This document shows, piece by piece, positions 8,503 to 16,928 of a stretch of 64,000 nucleotides of DNA. A program made the position numbers and the translations under genes. The notes beneath the pieces are model-generated. The model saw only the letters and a program-made list of their open reading frames with translations, was not told where the DNA came from and made no database searches. Each line of letters starts with the position of its first letter. Within the stretch, counting starts at the first letter, position 1. The DNA comes from Lentzea sp. NEAU-D7 (GTDB taxonomy: Bacteria > Actinomycetota > Actinomycetes > Mycobacteriales > Pseudonocardiaceae). Where the stretch lies: NCBI RefSeq assembly GCF_026242055.1, contig NZ_JAPJDL010000036.1:22227-86226 (forward strand), read 5' to 3'.

Positions 8503-9789
8503 TCACACGTGGGTGTCCGAGGTCTCTTCGTGCCGCGCCTGTGCTTTCCGCCGCCGTTTCCGGTCGAGCAGCCACATGACCGGGGACGCGGAGAAGCCGT
8601 GCAGGACGATCGAGCCGATCACGACGAGCCCGACGATCTGCCACAGCGCGTCCTGCTCCGCGAAGTCGCCGTTCTGCAAGGCGTACACGAGGTAGAACAA
8701 CGAGCCGACCCCGCGCACCCCGAAGAACGCGATGACCGTCCGTTCGCGTGGACCGGTGCTGCCGCCGAGCAGGCCGACCCATCCCGCGAGCGGCCGCACG
8801 AGCAGCAGCACCGCCGCGGCGACGAGGACCTGCCGCCAGCCGATGCCCGCCAGCAGCCCGGTGGCGGCGGCACCGCCGAGCAGGAAGACGATCAGCACGG
8901 TGAGCATGCGTTCGGCCTGCTCGACGTAGCGGTGCAGGACTTGGTGGTAGCCGTGGCGGCGTTCGCCCGCCCGGATCGCGCACGCGCACACGAACACCGC
9001 GACGAACCCGTACCCCTCCACGAGCTCGGTGATCCCGTAGGCGAGGAAGGTGGCCGCGAGGGCCACGAAGCCCTCCGCGTGCTCGGCCAGGCGGAACTTC
9101 TCCGACGGTGCCGAGAAGAACAGCTTGCCCAGCGCCCAGCCGATCAGCAGGCCGATCGCGATCGCCGACGCGAGCCGCCAGAGCACGTCCACGGCGAGCC
9201 AGTGCCCGAGCCACCGCGACGGCGCCGCTCCGGCCACGCTGATCGCGATGGCGGCGTAGGTGAACGGGAACGCCAGCCCGTCGTTGAGGCCAGCCTCCGA
9301 GGTGAGCGCGAACCGTGCCTCGTCCTCGTCGGAGTCGGGGTGCTCGGCGGGTTCGGCGACCTGCACCTCGCTCGCCAGCACCGGGTCGGTGGGCGCGAGC
9401 ACGGCCGCGAGCAGGACGGAAGCCCCGACGCTGAAGCCCAGCGCACCCCAGCCGAGCAGGGCCACGGCCACTATGGACAGAGGCATGGTGATGGCGAGCA
9501 GCCGCCAGGTGCTCGCCCAGCCGCGCAGGCTGACCTGGCGGTTCAGCGCGAGGCCCGCGCCCATCAGCGAGATGATCACGCAGATCTCGGTCAGGTGCAG
9601 CAGTACACCGCTGTGCGCGACGGGATCGGGGTCGGGCAGCGACCCGGCCACCGTGAACGTCAGGGCGCCCGCGCCGAGGAAGAGCATCGGCATGGAGATC
9701 GGCGCGCGGGCGAGCAACCGGGGGAGCAGTGCGGCGGCGAGCGTCGCCAGGCCCGCGCCGGCGTACAGCAGCGGTCCTGGATCCACCAT
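8503..9789 (-). CDS. Cation:proton antiporter (NhaP/CPA1 type)
   Basis: Integral membrane exchanger of 428 residues with about 12 hydrophobic segments. Hallmarks are the APTDPVLASEV motif and the LTSEAGLNDGLAFP motif, the transport core containing essential acidic residues, and a later conserved Arg region (FGVRGVGSLFYL). It exchanges Na+ or K+ for H+ across the cytoplasmic membrane. The frame is open much further upstream, but ATG 9789 has a GGAAGG ribosome-binding site and begins the family's first helix. It is preceded by a sigma-B-like promoter, which fits a role in osmotic, alkaline or salt stress. It is convergent with the PAS/GAF gene, with a 21-bp gap. Confidence 0.88.
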   Translation of the reverse strand: MVDPGPLLYAGAGLATLAAALLPRLLARAPISMPMLFLGAGALTFTVAGSLPDPDPVAHSGVLLHLTEICVIISLMGAGLALNRQVSLRGWASTWRLLAITMPLSIVAVALLGWGALGFSVGASVLLAAVLAPTDPVLASEVQVAEPAEHPDSDEDEARFALTSEAGLNDGLAFPFTYAAIAISVAGAAPSRWLGHWLAVDVLWRLASAIAIGLLIGWALGKLFFSAPSEKFRLAEHAEGFVALAATFLAYGITELVEGYGFVAVFVCACAIRAGERRHGYHQVLHRYVEQAERMLTVLIVFLLGGAAATGLLAGIGWRQVLVAAAVLLLVRPLAGWVGLLGGSTGPRERTVIAFFGVRGVGSLFYLVYALQNGDFAEQDALWQIVGLVVIGSIVLHGFSASPVMWLLDRKRRRKAQARHEETSDTHV

Positions 9790-9824
9790 CTGCCTTCCGT
9801 TGAACCGTAGGAGGTCTGAACAGG

Positions 9825-9848
9825 TACCCGTCAGTCCACAGGGCAAAC
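9825..9848 (-). promoter_or_regulatory. Sigma-B/sigma-F type promoter of the antiporter
   Basis: On the minus strand GTTT (9848-9845), 15-bp spacer, GGGTA (9829-9825). The start codon at 9789 lies about 35 nt downstream, allowing a short leader with a Shine-Dalgarno. Confidence 0.7.
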
Positions 9849-9854
9849 CGCCGC

Positions 9855-10478
9855 TCAGCGGCCGGGGCCGCGCAGGTACCGGGTCACCATGTCCACGAGC
9901 TCGTTCTCGAACGTCTCCATCGCGACCGGTTGCTGGAACGCGGCGAGCCGGTGGGTGTTCAGCTCCACGGTGAACACGACGAGGTCGACCGCGGCGTCCA
10001 GGTCGCGCACGTCGACGTCGGGGTGCCGCGCGAACACGTCGCGGACCTGGGCGACGCGCTGCTCGCCGTGCCGCGTGATCGTCTCGCGCAGCTCCGCGGA
10101 GAGCTGGCCCTCCTCGATCATGATCCGCAGCAGCCGGGGGTCGTCGCGGTGGTTGTCGATCGCGTCGCGCACCAGTGCCCGCACGACGGACTCCAGGGTG
10201 CCCGGCGAGAGGTCCAGCTGGTCGGCGGGGGTCCACGTGCCGCGGTCGATGTGGCGGACCATCAGCTCGGCGAGGACGGCGTCCTTGTTCGGGAAGTACT
10301 GGTACAGCGAGCCGATGGAGACGCGGGCCCGTTCGGCGATGCGGTTCGTGGTCCCCGCCGCGTAGCCGTGCTCGGAGAAAACGTGAGCAGCCGCGGTCAG
10401 GATGCGGTCGCGGGTGAGTTCCGCGCGCACCTGCCGGGGCTTGCGACGTGGGTCGATGTCGCGGTGGCCCGACGCCAT
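9855..10478 (-). CDS. TetR/AcrR-family transcriptional regulator
   Basis: A 207-residue repressor. Residues about 18-65 are a TetR helix-turn-helix (ILTAAAHVFSEHGYAAGTTNRIAERARVS with the following IGSLYQYFPNKD, the most conserved part of the family). The C-terminal ligand domain is unassigned. ATG 10478 is supported by GGAGGAG seven nt upstream. The gene is divergent from the oxidoreductase gene at 10545 across 66 bp that hold the palindrome TGAGC-AAAA-GCTCA, so it very likely represses that enzyme and perhaps itself. The antiporter downstream on the same strand has its own promoter. Confidence 0.92.
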   Translation of the reverse strand: MASGHRDIDPRRKPRQVRAELTRDRILTAAAHVFSEHGYAAGTTNRIAERARVSIGSLYQYFPNKDAVLAELMVRHIDRGTWTPADQLDLSPGTLESVVRALVRDAIDNHRDDPRLLRIMIEEGQLSAELRETITRHGEQRVAQVRDVFARHPDVDVRDLDAAVDLVVFTVELNTHRLAAFQQPVAMETFENELVDMVTRYLRGPGR

Positions 10479-10520
10479 GACGCACTCCTCCCCGCTGTCC
10501 GAAAGCGAGTATCCAGGACC

Positions 10521-10538
10521 TGAGCAAAAGCTCATAAT
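10521..10538 (+). promoter_or_regulatory. TetR operator overlapping a leaderless promoter
   Basis: TGAGC-AAAA-GCTCA, a perfect inverted repeat at 10521-10534, overlaps the -10 box CATAAT at 10533-10538. The start codon ATG 10545 comes 6 nt after the -10, so transcription should begin at or beside the start codon. Binding of the adjacent TetR protein here would block RNA polymerase. Confidence 0.68.
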
Positions 10539-10544
10539 AGTGCG

Positions 10545-12593
10545 ATGAGCTGGGAAAACAATAGTCCTGCGCGGCTTGGCACGGCAGCGGAGGTCGAGGC
10601 CGTCGTCGGCCGTCCGGCGTCGATGATCATGGCGAAGCAGCTCGGCGCGCTCGACGAGGGATGCGTGGACCTGCTCGCGCGCAGCCCGATCGCCGGGTTC
10701 GGCTACCGGGGTGCGGACGGCGTGAGCAGGACGACGTTCGTCGGCGGCACACCGGGTTTCGCGCGGGTGCACTCGCCGTCGCGGATCTCGTTCGCCCTGT
10801 GCGAGGAGGCCGACGGCCCGGCGTCTCTGGTCTTCCTCCTGCCGGGGGTCGGGGAGACCCTGCGGGTCAACGGTGTCGCGCGCGGTGGCGGCTTCGACGT
10901 GGCCGAGGTGTACGTCCACTGCGCCCAGGCGGTCCTGCGTTCCGGGCTGTGGCGACCGCCGGGTGACACGCCGGTCGCTCCCGAGGTCGGTGACGGTCCG
11001 CTCGCGCTGCCCGGTGTCGCGGACTTCCTGGCGGCAGCGCCGTTCCTGGTCTTGTCCACATGGGACTCCGGCGGCGGCAGCGACACCAGTCCGCGCGGAG
11101 ACCAGCCTGCGGTCGCGCGGATCGTGGACGGCCGCACGCTCCTGATCGCCGACCGGCGCGGCAACAGGCGCGCCGACACGCTGCGCAACCTGCTGGAGGA
11201 CGACCGGCTCTCGTTCGCCGCGCTCGTACCGGGACGCACCGGCGTCCTGCACGTCCGGGGCCGGGCGGCGATCACCGTGGACCCCGGTTTGCTGGAACCG
11301 CTGGCGTTGCGCGGAACGCCGCCGCACGCCGCATTGCTCGTCGACGTCGAAGACGCCGACCTGAGTGCGAACGACGCGGTGGCACGAGCCCGGTTGTGGA
11401 CCTCGGCCACCCCCGGCGACGTGCCCGACCTGATGGCGCTGGCGAGCCGGCACCTGGCCGCGAACTCCACGAGCGGCGGACTTCGCGGCTTCTTGCTGAA
11501 GATCGCGAGCAGGATCCCCTCGCGCTGGATGCGGGCGGTCGTCGACGTCGCCTACCGCTCGGGTCTGCGCAAGGAGGGCTACGAGGTCGCGGCCGTCCAG
11601 CCCCCTGCCGCGACCGAGGATCCGCTGCGGGAGGTGCGCGTCGCCGAGGTGCGCCACGAGACACCGAGCGCCGTGACGCTCGTGCTGGAGGACGACCGGC
11701 CGTTCGAGTTCCGGCCCGGCCAGTTCTTCACGCTCGTCGCCGACGTCGATGGCGGCCAGGTGCGCAGGCCCTACTCGGCCTCGTCGGCGCCGGGGTCGCG
11801 GCGGCTGGAGGTCACGGTCAAGCAGGTGGGCCGGTTCTCCCGGCACGTCCGCACGCTCGTGGCCGGCGACCGGCTGTTCGTGCGCGGTCCGTCGGGCACG
11901 TTCCACGCGGAGCCCGGCCACGAGGTGGTGCTGCTCGCGGCGGGAAGCGGCGTCACGCCGATGATGAGCATCATCCGCACAATGCTCGCCGAGCCTGGCG
12001 ACCGCGTCTTCCTGCTCTACAGCAACAAAACCGCGGAGGAGACCATCTTCGCCGCCGAGCTCGCGAGGCTGGTGGAGCAGCACCCCGGCCGGCTCGCCGT
12101 CACGCACGTGCTGACCTCCCGCGATGGACGGCTCGACGGCCCGCGGATCCGGAACTGGGCGGCCGGCCTCGGGCTGTCGTCCACCGCGCGGTTCTACCTC
12201 TGCGGTCCGGAACCCCTGATGGACACGGCGCGGCAGGCACTGGACGAGCTGGGCGTCCCCGGCGACCGCGTGCACGCCGAGAGCTACACCAGTGCGTCGG
12301 CGGCAGCGGGATCCGCTGCACCGCAACGGATGCTCGTCCAGCGCGACGGGCGCGCTCTCGGCACGGCGGTGGTCGAGCCGGGCCAGACGTTGCTCGACGC
12401 CGGTCTCGCGGCCGGGCTGCCGATGCCCTACTCCTGCACGGTGGGCAGCTGCCACGAGTGCGTGGTGAAACTCCTCGCGGGCAAGGTCTCCCGGCAGCAG
12501 GAGGGCGGCGAGGTCCTCACGTGCACCAGCTCGCCACTGACCGACGTGACCCTGGCCGTGGGACCGTTCGACGAGAACGAACCCCAGGCCTGA
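10545..12593 (+). CDS. Fused FMN-binding split barrel / ferredoxin reductase / 2Fe-2S ferredoxin oxidoreductase
   Basis: A 682-residue multidomain redox protein. Residues about 40-330 are a pyridoxamine-5-phosphate-oxidase-like split barrel. Residues about 370-590 are a ferredoxin-NADP reductase module, with the flavin motif RPYSASSAP, the nucleotide motif AAGSGVTPMMS and CGPEPLM. Residues about 600-682 are a plant-type ferredoxin with ligands in CTVGSCHECVVK and a final Cys in LTCTSS. Electrons should flow NAD(P)H to flavin to 2Fe-2S and on to the split barrel or an external acceptor. It is controlled by the divergent TetR gene and appears leaderless. The substrate is unknown; a role in detoxification or nitroaromatic/heme reduction is guesswork. 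Confidence 0.87.
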   Translation: MSWENNSPARLGTAAEVEAVVGRPASMIMAKQLGALDEGCVDLLARSPIAGFGYRGADGVSRTTFVGGTPGFARVHSPSRISFALCEEADGPASLVFLLPGVGETLRVNGVARGGGFDVAEVYVHCAQAVLRSGLWRPPGDTPVAPEVGDGPLALPGVADFLAAAPFLVLSTWDSGGGSDTSPRGDQPAVARIVDGRTLLIADRRGNRRADTLRNLLEDDRLSFAALVPGRTGVLHVRGRAAITVDPGLLEPLALRGTPPHAALLVDVEDADLSANDAVARARLWTSATPGDVPDLMALASRHLAANSTSGGLRGFLLKIASRIPSRWMRAVVDVAYRSGLRKEGYEVAAVQPPAATEDPLREVRVAEVRHETPSAVTLVLEDDRPFEFRPGQFFTLVADVDGGQVRRPYSASSAPGSRRLEVTVKQVGRFSRHVRTLVAGDRLFVRGPSGTFHAEPGHEVVLLAAGSGVTPMMSIIRTMLAEPGDRVFLLYSNKTAEETIFAAELARLVEQHPGRLAVTHVLTSRDGRLDGPRIRNWAAGLGLSSTARFYLCGPEPLMDTARQALDELGVPGDRVHAESYTSASAAAGSAAPQRMLVQRDGRALGTAVVEPGQTLLDAGLAAGLPMPYSCTVGSCHECVVKLLAGKVSRQQEGGEVLTCTSSPLTDVTLAVGPFDENEPQA

Positions 12594-12595
12594 TT

Positions 12596-12668
12596 CGGGG
12601 TTCAGACCGCTGCGCCGGTGCCGAAACCCCGCGGGTGTTTCCCGTTCGGGCACGCAACGGGAAACACC
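12596..12668 (+). terminator. Tandem hairpins after the oxidoreductase gene
   Basis: A first stem pairs 12596-12602 with 12625-12631 (CGGGGTT/AACCCCG). A stronger stem pairs 12634-12646 with 12656-12668, 13 perfect base pairs around a 9-nt loop. There is no clear U-tract, which is usual for actinobacterial terminators. Confidence 0.65.
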
Positions 12669-12705
12669 TCCCGTCGTCCAGGCGATCCGGCTGAAGGTGG
12701 GCGGC

Positions 12706-13074
12706 GTGACCGCCGCGAAGTACTGCGTCTTCTGCGACATCGGCGCCGGCAGAGCCCGGGCCGATGTCGTGCGTGAATGGCCCGACACCATCGCGATCCG
12801 CGCCGAGCCGGGGGTCAGCGCCGACGGCCACGTGCTCGTCATCCCCCGAGTGCACGTGGCCACCGCCCTCGACGACTGCACGATCGCGGGAGTGGTGGCG
12901 TCCCGTGCCGCCCAGCTCGCGGTCGAGCTCGGCTGGGACGCCCTCAACATGATCGACAACGTCGGCCGGGCCGCTTCTCAGACCGTCATGCACTACCACC
13001 GGCACGTCGTCCGGAGGCGGGTGGGCGACGGCCTGTTGCTCCCCTGGCCACAGCAGGCGGGGGAGCAGGAGTGA
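12706..13074 (+). CDS. HIT-family nucleotide hydrolase/transferase
   Basis: Small cytosolic protein of 122 residues. The N-terminal CVFCDI is the zinc-binding start common to HIT proteins, and the C-terminal HYHRHVV is the histidine-triad motif (HxHxHxx) that forms the catalytic centre for cleaving nucleotidyl-phosphate bonds. GTG 12706 is preferred because AAGGTGG lies 5 nt upstream; GTG 12697 in frame would overlap that site. It stands alone behind the oxidoreductase terminator and is convergent with the DUF4387 gene (12-bp gap). Substrate unknown. Confidence 0.87.
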   Translation: MTAAKYCVFCDIGAGRARADVVREWPDTIAIRAEPGVSADGHVLVIPRVHVATALDDCTIAGVVASRAAQLAVELGWDALNMIDNVGRAASQTVMHYHRHVVRRRVGDGLLLPWPQQAGEQE

Positions 13075-13086
13075 GCCGGAGCTGAC

Positions 13087-13401
13087 TCAGCCCGGCAGCG
13101 GCAGCGAGGCCAGCGGGACGTGGTGCTGTCCCGCGTGGACGTCCCGGTCGCGCAGTCCGCCCTGGGGGACGGGCCGGGGGAACGAGATCTTCACGACGTT
13201 CAGCGCCGGGATCCGGAAGATCTGCACGTCCTCGGCGGGCACGGCGTACAGCCGGGCGATGGTCTCCTCGCTGAGCACCGCCGCCCGCGCGTACCCCGTC
13301 TCGTCGCGCAGGAACACCTCCATCGTCACCCAGAACGGCCCGGCGTTCTTGGAACGGACCTCCAGCGCGAGGTCGCCGAACGTCTGCGGGGACTCAGTCA
13401 T
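13087..13401 (-). CDS. DUF4387 domain protein, AtuA partner
   Basis: A 104-residue protein of the DUF4387 family. This family is habitually encoded directly after AtuA/DUF1446 proteins, and here its start overlaps the AtuA-type gene by 8 bp. Its conserved core is the segment from SKNAGPFWVTMEVFL to ETIARLYAVP. It is probably a small subunit or accessory of the same enzyme. The chemistry is not established; related genes belong to acyclic terpene and branched acyl-CoA catabolism. Last gene of the operon 16040-13087. Confidence 0.86.
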   Translation of the reverse strand: MTESPQTFGDLALEVRSKNAGPFWVTMEVFLRDETGYARAAVLSEETIARLYAVPAEDVQIFRIPALNVVKISFPRPVPQGGLRDRDVHAGQHHVPLASLPLPG

Positions 13402-14764
13402 GGGCGGGGGCCTTCCGGTGCTCGATGCGGAACATCTCGGTGGGGGAGCGGGTGTCGACGACGTGGTGGAGCACGAACTCGTAGACGGGGCCGCGCTCGG
13501 TCTCGGCGGGTGAGGTCGCGAACGCCAGGCTGGGCAGGTAGGCCATGTCCGGTGTCGGCAGGTGCAGCATCAGGGGGTTGGCGACCTTGGCCACGGCGGT
13601 CGCGAGCTCCTGGGTCTGGGCGCGGACCAGGAGCATGACGCCGATCTCGCGGGGCGGCCGGCTCGCCGGGTCGAGCTCGCCCAGCACGGCGTCGTAGCCG
13701 TAGCGGCGCAGGTCGAACGAGTACCGCGTGCCGTCCAGGCCGAGGGTCTGCGCGACACGTCCGGTGAAGACCTCGACGAACAGGTCGGTCCACGCCTCGA
13801 TGTTCGCGAGGATGTGCTCGTCGCGGATCGCGGTGAACGACATCGTCTCGTAGCCGGTGATCCTGGCGCCCTCCAGCTTCACCGTGTGCTGGGCGGCCGG
13901 GTGGAACAGCGAGCCCTCGACGCGGACGCGCCGGTCGTCGAGTGCGGTGTAGGTGGCCGCCTCGACGTCGAGTTCGCCCGCGGGTTCGCGCATCCGGAAC
14001 GGGTTCACCGTCTCGTAGAGCATGTGCGCCGCGACGGAGATGGGCGTGCAGGCGGCGTCGGGGTCGAGCGGCTCGATGGTGAAACCGGTCTGGTCGATCG
14101 TGGCGAGCACACCGCCCGTGCGGGGGTTCGTCGTGCACTGCCCACCGCATTCGACGATCTTCGCCGCGTGCCAGACCGGTCCGGCCGGCATGCCCATCAT
14201 CAGCGGGTACGCGGCGGCGACAGCGGTGTCGGTGGCCCGGCCGGCGAGCACCACGTCGGCGCCGCCGCGCAGCGCCTCCTCGATCGGTTCGTGGCCCATC
14301 ATCCCGACGACGTGGGTGCAACCCTCCACAGTGGCCTCGTCGAGGGCGGTGGCCGGGGCCAGCGGGTGCACCGCGCCCGCCCGCAGGCGTTCGTTCAGGA
14401 AACCGGCCTGCTGCTCGCTGTAGATCGTCGCCACGGCCAGGTCGAGTCCCTCCTCGCGCAGGAGGTCGTCGACGATTCCGGCGACCCAGTCGACGCCCGA
14501 GTCGGTGCCGCTCGTGCCGCAGGACCCGACGATCAGCGGGATCCCGGCCCGTGCCGAGGCCCTCAGCAGGATCCGCAGGTCCCGGGCGACCGCGGCGGCG
14601 GTCGTCTTGGCGGTGCCCGACCCCAGGTAGTGCGGGCCGGAGTCGGTCGAGCCGGCGTCGACGGAGATGACGTCGGCACCGAGCTCGAGGCCGCGGTCCA
14701 CTGTGGACTGCGTGAACCCGGCGCCGAGCATGCCCGTGGGGGACAGGACGCGGACGGCTTCCAT
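13394..14764 (-). CDS. Acyclic terpene utilization AtuA family protein (DUF1446)
   Basis: A 456-residue protein of the AtuA/DUF1446 family, the usual length for the stand-alone form. It opens with a Gly-rich strand (SPTGMLGAGF) and has conserved SVDAGSTDSGPHYLG, IVGSCGTSGTDSGVD and GGADVVLAGRATDTAV blocks typical of the family. Pseudomonas AtuA is needed for citronellol/geraniol breakdown, but its reaction is not firmly known, so terpene use here is only suggested. The operon also holds a DUF4387 partner and an MFS transporter, and a divergent GntR regulator faces it, the layout of a small inducible catabolic unit. Confidence 0.88.
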   Translation of the reverse strand: MEAVRVLSPTGMLGAGFTQSTVDRGLELGADVISVDAGSTDSGPHYLGSGTAKTTAAAVARDLRILLRASARAGIPLIVGSCGTSGTDSGVDWVAGIVDDLLREEGLDLAVATIYSEQQAGFLNERLRAGAVHPLAPATALDEATVEGCTHVVGMMGHEPIEEALRGGADVVLAGRATDTAVAAAYPLMMGMPAGPVWHAAKIVECGGQCTTNPRTGGVLATIDQTGFTIEPLDPDAACTPISVAAHMLYETVNPFRMREPAGELDVEAATYTALDDRRVRVEGSLFHPAAQHTVKLEGARITGYETMSFTAIRDEHILANIEAWTDLFVEVFTGRVAQTLGLDGTRYSFDLRRYGYDAVLGELDPASRPPREIGVMLLVRAQTQELATAVAKVANPLMLHLPTPDMAYLPSLAFATSPAETERGPVYEFVLHHVVDTRSPTEMFRIEHRKAPAHD

Positions 14765-14783
14765 TGGTGTCCTTTCTGCGTGG

Positions 14784-16040
14784 TCAGAGAGAAGTCGCGT
14801 GACGCCGGCTCAGCACGGAGACGCGCATGACCACCGCGGCGGCGATGGCGGCGAGCAGGGCGATGTCGAGGAGCATGTAGCGCCACCCCGTGACGTCGAC
14901 CATCGCGCCGACGAGGCCGGGGCCGGCGAACCCGCCCGCCGCCCAGCTCACCGTGTAGAGGCCCGTGTACACGCCGATCACGCGGGCGGACGGCGCCAGG
15001 TTCCACAGCACGACGGCCGCGTTGATCAGGAACCCGGACGCGCCGGCGGCGGCGACGCAGAAGGCCGCGACGGTGGCTGCGGGGGTCGGCACGACTGTGC
15101 CGAGGGCCAGCGCGCCTCCGAAGACGACCATGCCGATGGTCATCGTGCGGATGCGCCCGATGCGTTCGGCGAGCAGCGCCGCGGGGTAGGCGGCGGCGAG
15201 GAACGCGACGCCGCTGGGGAACGTCAGCGAACCGGCCGTGCCGCGCGACAGCCCGAGAGTCTCCATGCCGTACGGCGTGAACAGGGACCGGGACGAGAAC
15301 CAGGCGGACGCGAACAGCAGGATCGCGACGACGACGAGGAGCCTGCTGCGGTCGTGATCGGCCACGATGTCCTTGACGACGTCGCGCAGCCGCACGGCCG
15401 GTTCGTCGGCGGAGTCCTCGGTGAGCGCGAGCTGGTAGGCCCGAGACCTGTTGTCCCGCACCCGCAGGACGAGAACCGCGGTGCACGCCAGCATGAGCAC
15501 GGCCGGGACGGTGAAGGCGAGCCTCGGGTGGTCGTCGACCAGCAACGCGCTGATGAGCGCGGACAAGATGACCGTGAGGCCGGACGCGATCTTGACCACC
15601 GCGTTGGCCCTGCCGCGCCGTTCCGGCTCGATGAAGTCGGGCAGCAGCGCCTGGGCGATCGGCTTGAAGCTGTTGCCCACCAGCGAGTACACGAAGATGA
15701 CCGCGATCAGCGCCGGCAACGCCGTCGCGAGCGGGATCAGGGTGAACAGCACCGCGGCGAGCGGCATGCCGACCGCCAGGTAGGGGATCCGGCGGCCCCA
15801 CCGCGTGCGGGTGTTGTCCGAGCGGTTCGCGATCCACGGCTGCACGAAGATGCCCAGCAGGTTGTCCATGCCCATGAGCAGGCCGACGACGGCCGTGCTC
15901 GTGATGTGCTCGCGGAGCAGCGGCGGCACCTGGGAGTCGTAGAAGTCCCAGGTCGCCTCCTGCGCGAACACGGCCAGGGCGACGAAGAACGTGATGCGCC
16001 GGGCAAGCCGCCGATCCGCCGGCGTGGCGAGTGATGTCAC
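14784..16040 (-). CDS. MFS transporter
   Basis: A 418-residue permease with 12 predicted membrane helices. The loop after helix 2 carries a degenerate MFS signature (NRSDNTRTRWGRRIPYL), resembling the glycoside-pentoside-hexuronide or major facilitator sugar-type carriers. It lies 19 bp upstream of the AtuA gene and is the first gene of the operon, so it probably imports the compound that AtuA/DUF4387 process. The start region lies beside two TGCTATAGCA-like motifs shared with the divergent GntR gene. The substrate cannot be deduced. Confidence 0.87.
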   Translation of the reverse strand: MTSLATPADRRLARRITFFVALAVFAQEATWDFYDSQVPPLLREHITSTAVVGLLMGMDNLLGIFVQPWIANRSDNTRTRWGRRIPYLAVGMPLAAVLFTLIPLATALPALIAVIFVYSLVGNSFKPIAQALLPDFIEPERRGRANAVVKIASGLTVILSALISALLVDDHPRLAFTVPAVLMLACTAVLVLRVRDNRSRAYQLALTEDSADEPAVRLRDVVKDIVADHDRSRLLVVVAILLFASAWFSSRSLFTPYGMETLGLSRGTAGSLTFPSGVAFLAAAYPAALLAERIGRIRTMTIGMVVFGGALALGTVVPTPAATVAAFCVAAAGASGFLINAAVVLWNLAPSARVIGVYTGLYTVSWAAGGFAGPGLVGAMVDVTGWRYMLLDIALLAAIAAAVVMRVSVLSRRHATSL

Positions 16041-16089
16041 GGAAGCCTCCGTTGGCTCTGGACTGCGTCACGGCCGGTTCAACGTAGGA

Positions 16090-16137
16090 TGCTATAGCAA
16101 AATGGTCAAGCAATAGCTTCGCTGTTCGTCGTAGTAT
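16090..16137. promoter_or_regulatory. GntR-type operators and -10 in the MFS/GntR divergent promoter
   Basis: TGCTATAGCA (16090-16099, perfect palindrome) and AGCAATAGCT (16109-16118, imperfect) are two similar half-turn-spaced sites. A -10 box TAGTAT (16132-16137) sits 8 nt before GTG 16146. Placement between divergent genes suggests autoregulation by the GntR protein. Confidence 0.6.
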
Positions 16138-16145
16138 CTGTGCTC

Positions 16146-16865
16146 GTGACGGCCGACGAAGATCCCCGCGAGACGCTCGCCGACCGCGCCTACCGCTCGG
16201 TCCAGGACGCCATCGCGGCCGGTGAGCTGGCGCCCGGCGAGAAGATCACCGAACGCGGGCTCGCCGAGCGGCTGTCGATGAGCCCGACGCCGGTGCGCGA
16301 GGCCATCCGCCGGCTGGAGCAGGACGGCCTGATCGAGAGGACGGGTCCGCGCACGGTCGTCGTCGCGGACATCGGCGCGTCCGCCGTCGAGGACCTGGCC
16401 GAGGTCGAGATCGCGCTGCGAGGCCTCATCGCCCGGTTCGCCGCCCGCCGCGCGAGCACGGCCCAGCTCGACGCGCTCGACGCCCTCCTCGACGAGGCCG
16501 ACGACCTGCTGATCGTCATCAAGCAGCGCGACGCCGACGGACGGCCCGTCGAGAAGCACCTCAACGCGCTGCTGGACACCATGCAGCGGTTCAACGACGC
16601 CGTCGCGGCGTGCGCGGGCAACGCCGTCCTGGTCCGGCTCCTGGACCAGACGAGGGTGTTCACCCAGGCCGAACGCCGCACCCGCACGGTCGAACGGGTC
16701 CTCGCGAACCACCAGTACGGCCTGGACCGCTACACGACCCACCGCTCCCTCGTCCGAGCCCTGCGCGCGGGCGACTCGGCCGCCGCCGAACGGATCGCCC
16801 TCGACGACGTCCGCGGCGGGCTCGAGGACCTGCGGCGCGAACCCGGGCAGGTCTCCGCGCGCTGA
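16146..16865 (+). CDS. GntR-family (FCD-type) transcriptional regulator
   Basis: About 239 residues. The winged helix-turn-helix spans residues about 10-72 (ITERGLAERLSMSPTPVREAIRRLEQDGLIER is the canonical GntR recognition region). The all-helical C-terminal effector domain fits the FadR/FCD group. GTG 16146 is chosen because a TAGTAT -10 lies 8 nt before it, implying a leaderless message; GTG 16140 is also in frame. It is divergent from the MFS-AtuA-DUF4387 operon and is the obvious regulator of that pathway, with an organic acid or acyl-CoA effector likely by family analogy. Confidence 0.9.
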   Translation: MTADEDPRETLADRAYRSVQDAIAAGELAPGEKITERGLAERLSMSPTPVREAIRRLEQDGLIERTGPRTVVVADIGASAVEDLAEVEIALRGLIARFAARRASTAQLDALDALLDEADDLLIVIKQRDADGRPVEKHLNALLDTMQRFNDAVAACAGNAVLVRLLDQTRVFTQAERRTRTVERVLANHQYGLDRYTTHRSLVRALRAGDSAAAERIALDDVRGGLEDLRREPGQVSAR

Positions 16866-16870
16866 GCGCG

Positions 16871-16896
16871 GTTTGCGGGGGCGGGCGGCACGGGTA
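16871..16896 (+). promoter_or_regulatory. Sigma-B/sigma-F type promoter of the DUF899 gene
   Basis: GTTT at 16871-16874, 17-bp spacer, GGGTA at 16892-16896, beginning just after the GntR stop codon. The gene start at 16929 follows after 32 nt with its own Shine-Dalgarno. Confidence 0.68.
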
Positions 16897-16928
16897 CGCA
16901 TCCCGGATCGGCCGGAAGGAGCGAGTCC

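Noticed and set aside
9855..12959. Minus-strand frame of about 1030 codons
   Set aside because: Only its last 207 codons are the TetR gene. The rest is antisense to the oxidoreductase and the HIT gene and has no family signal.
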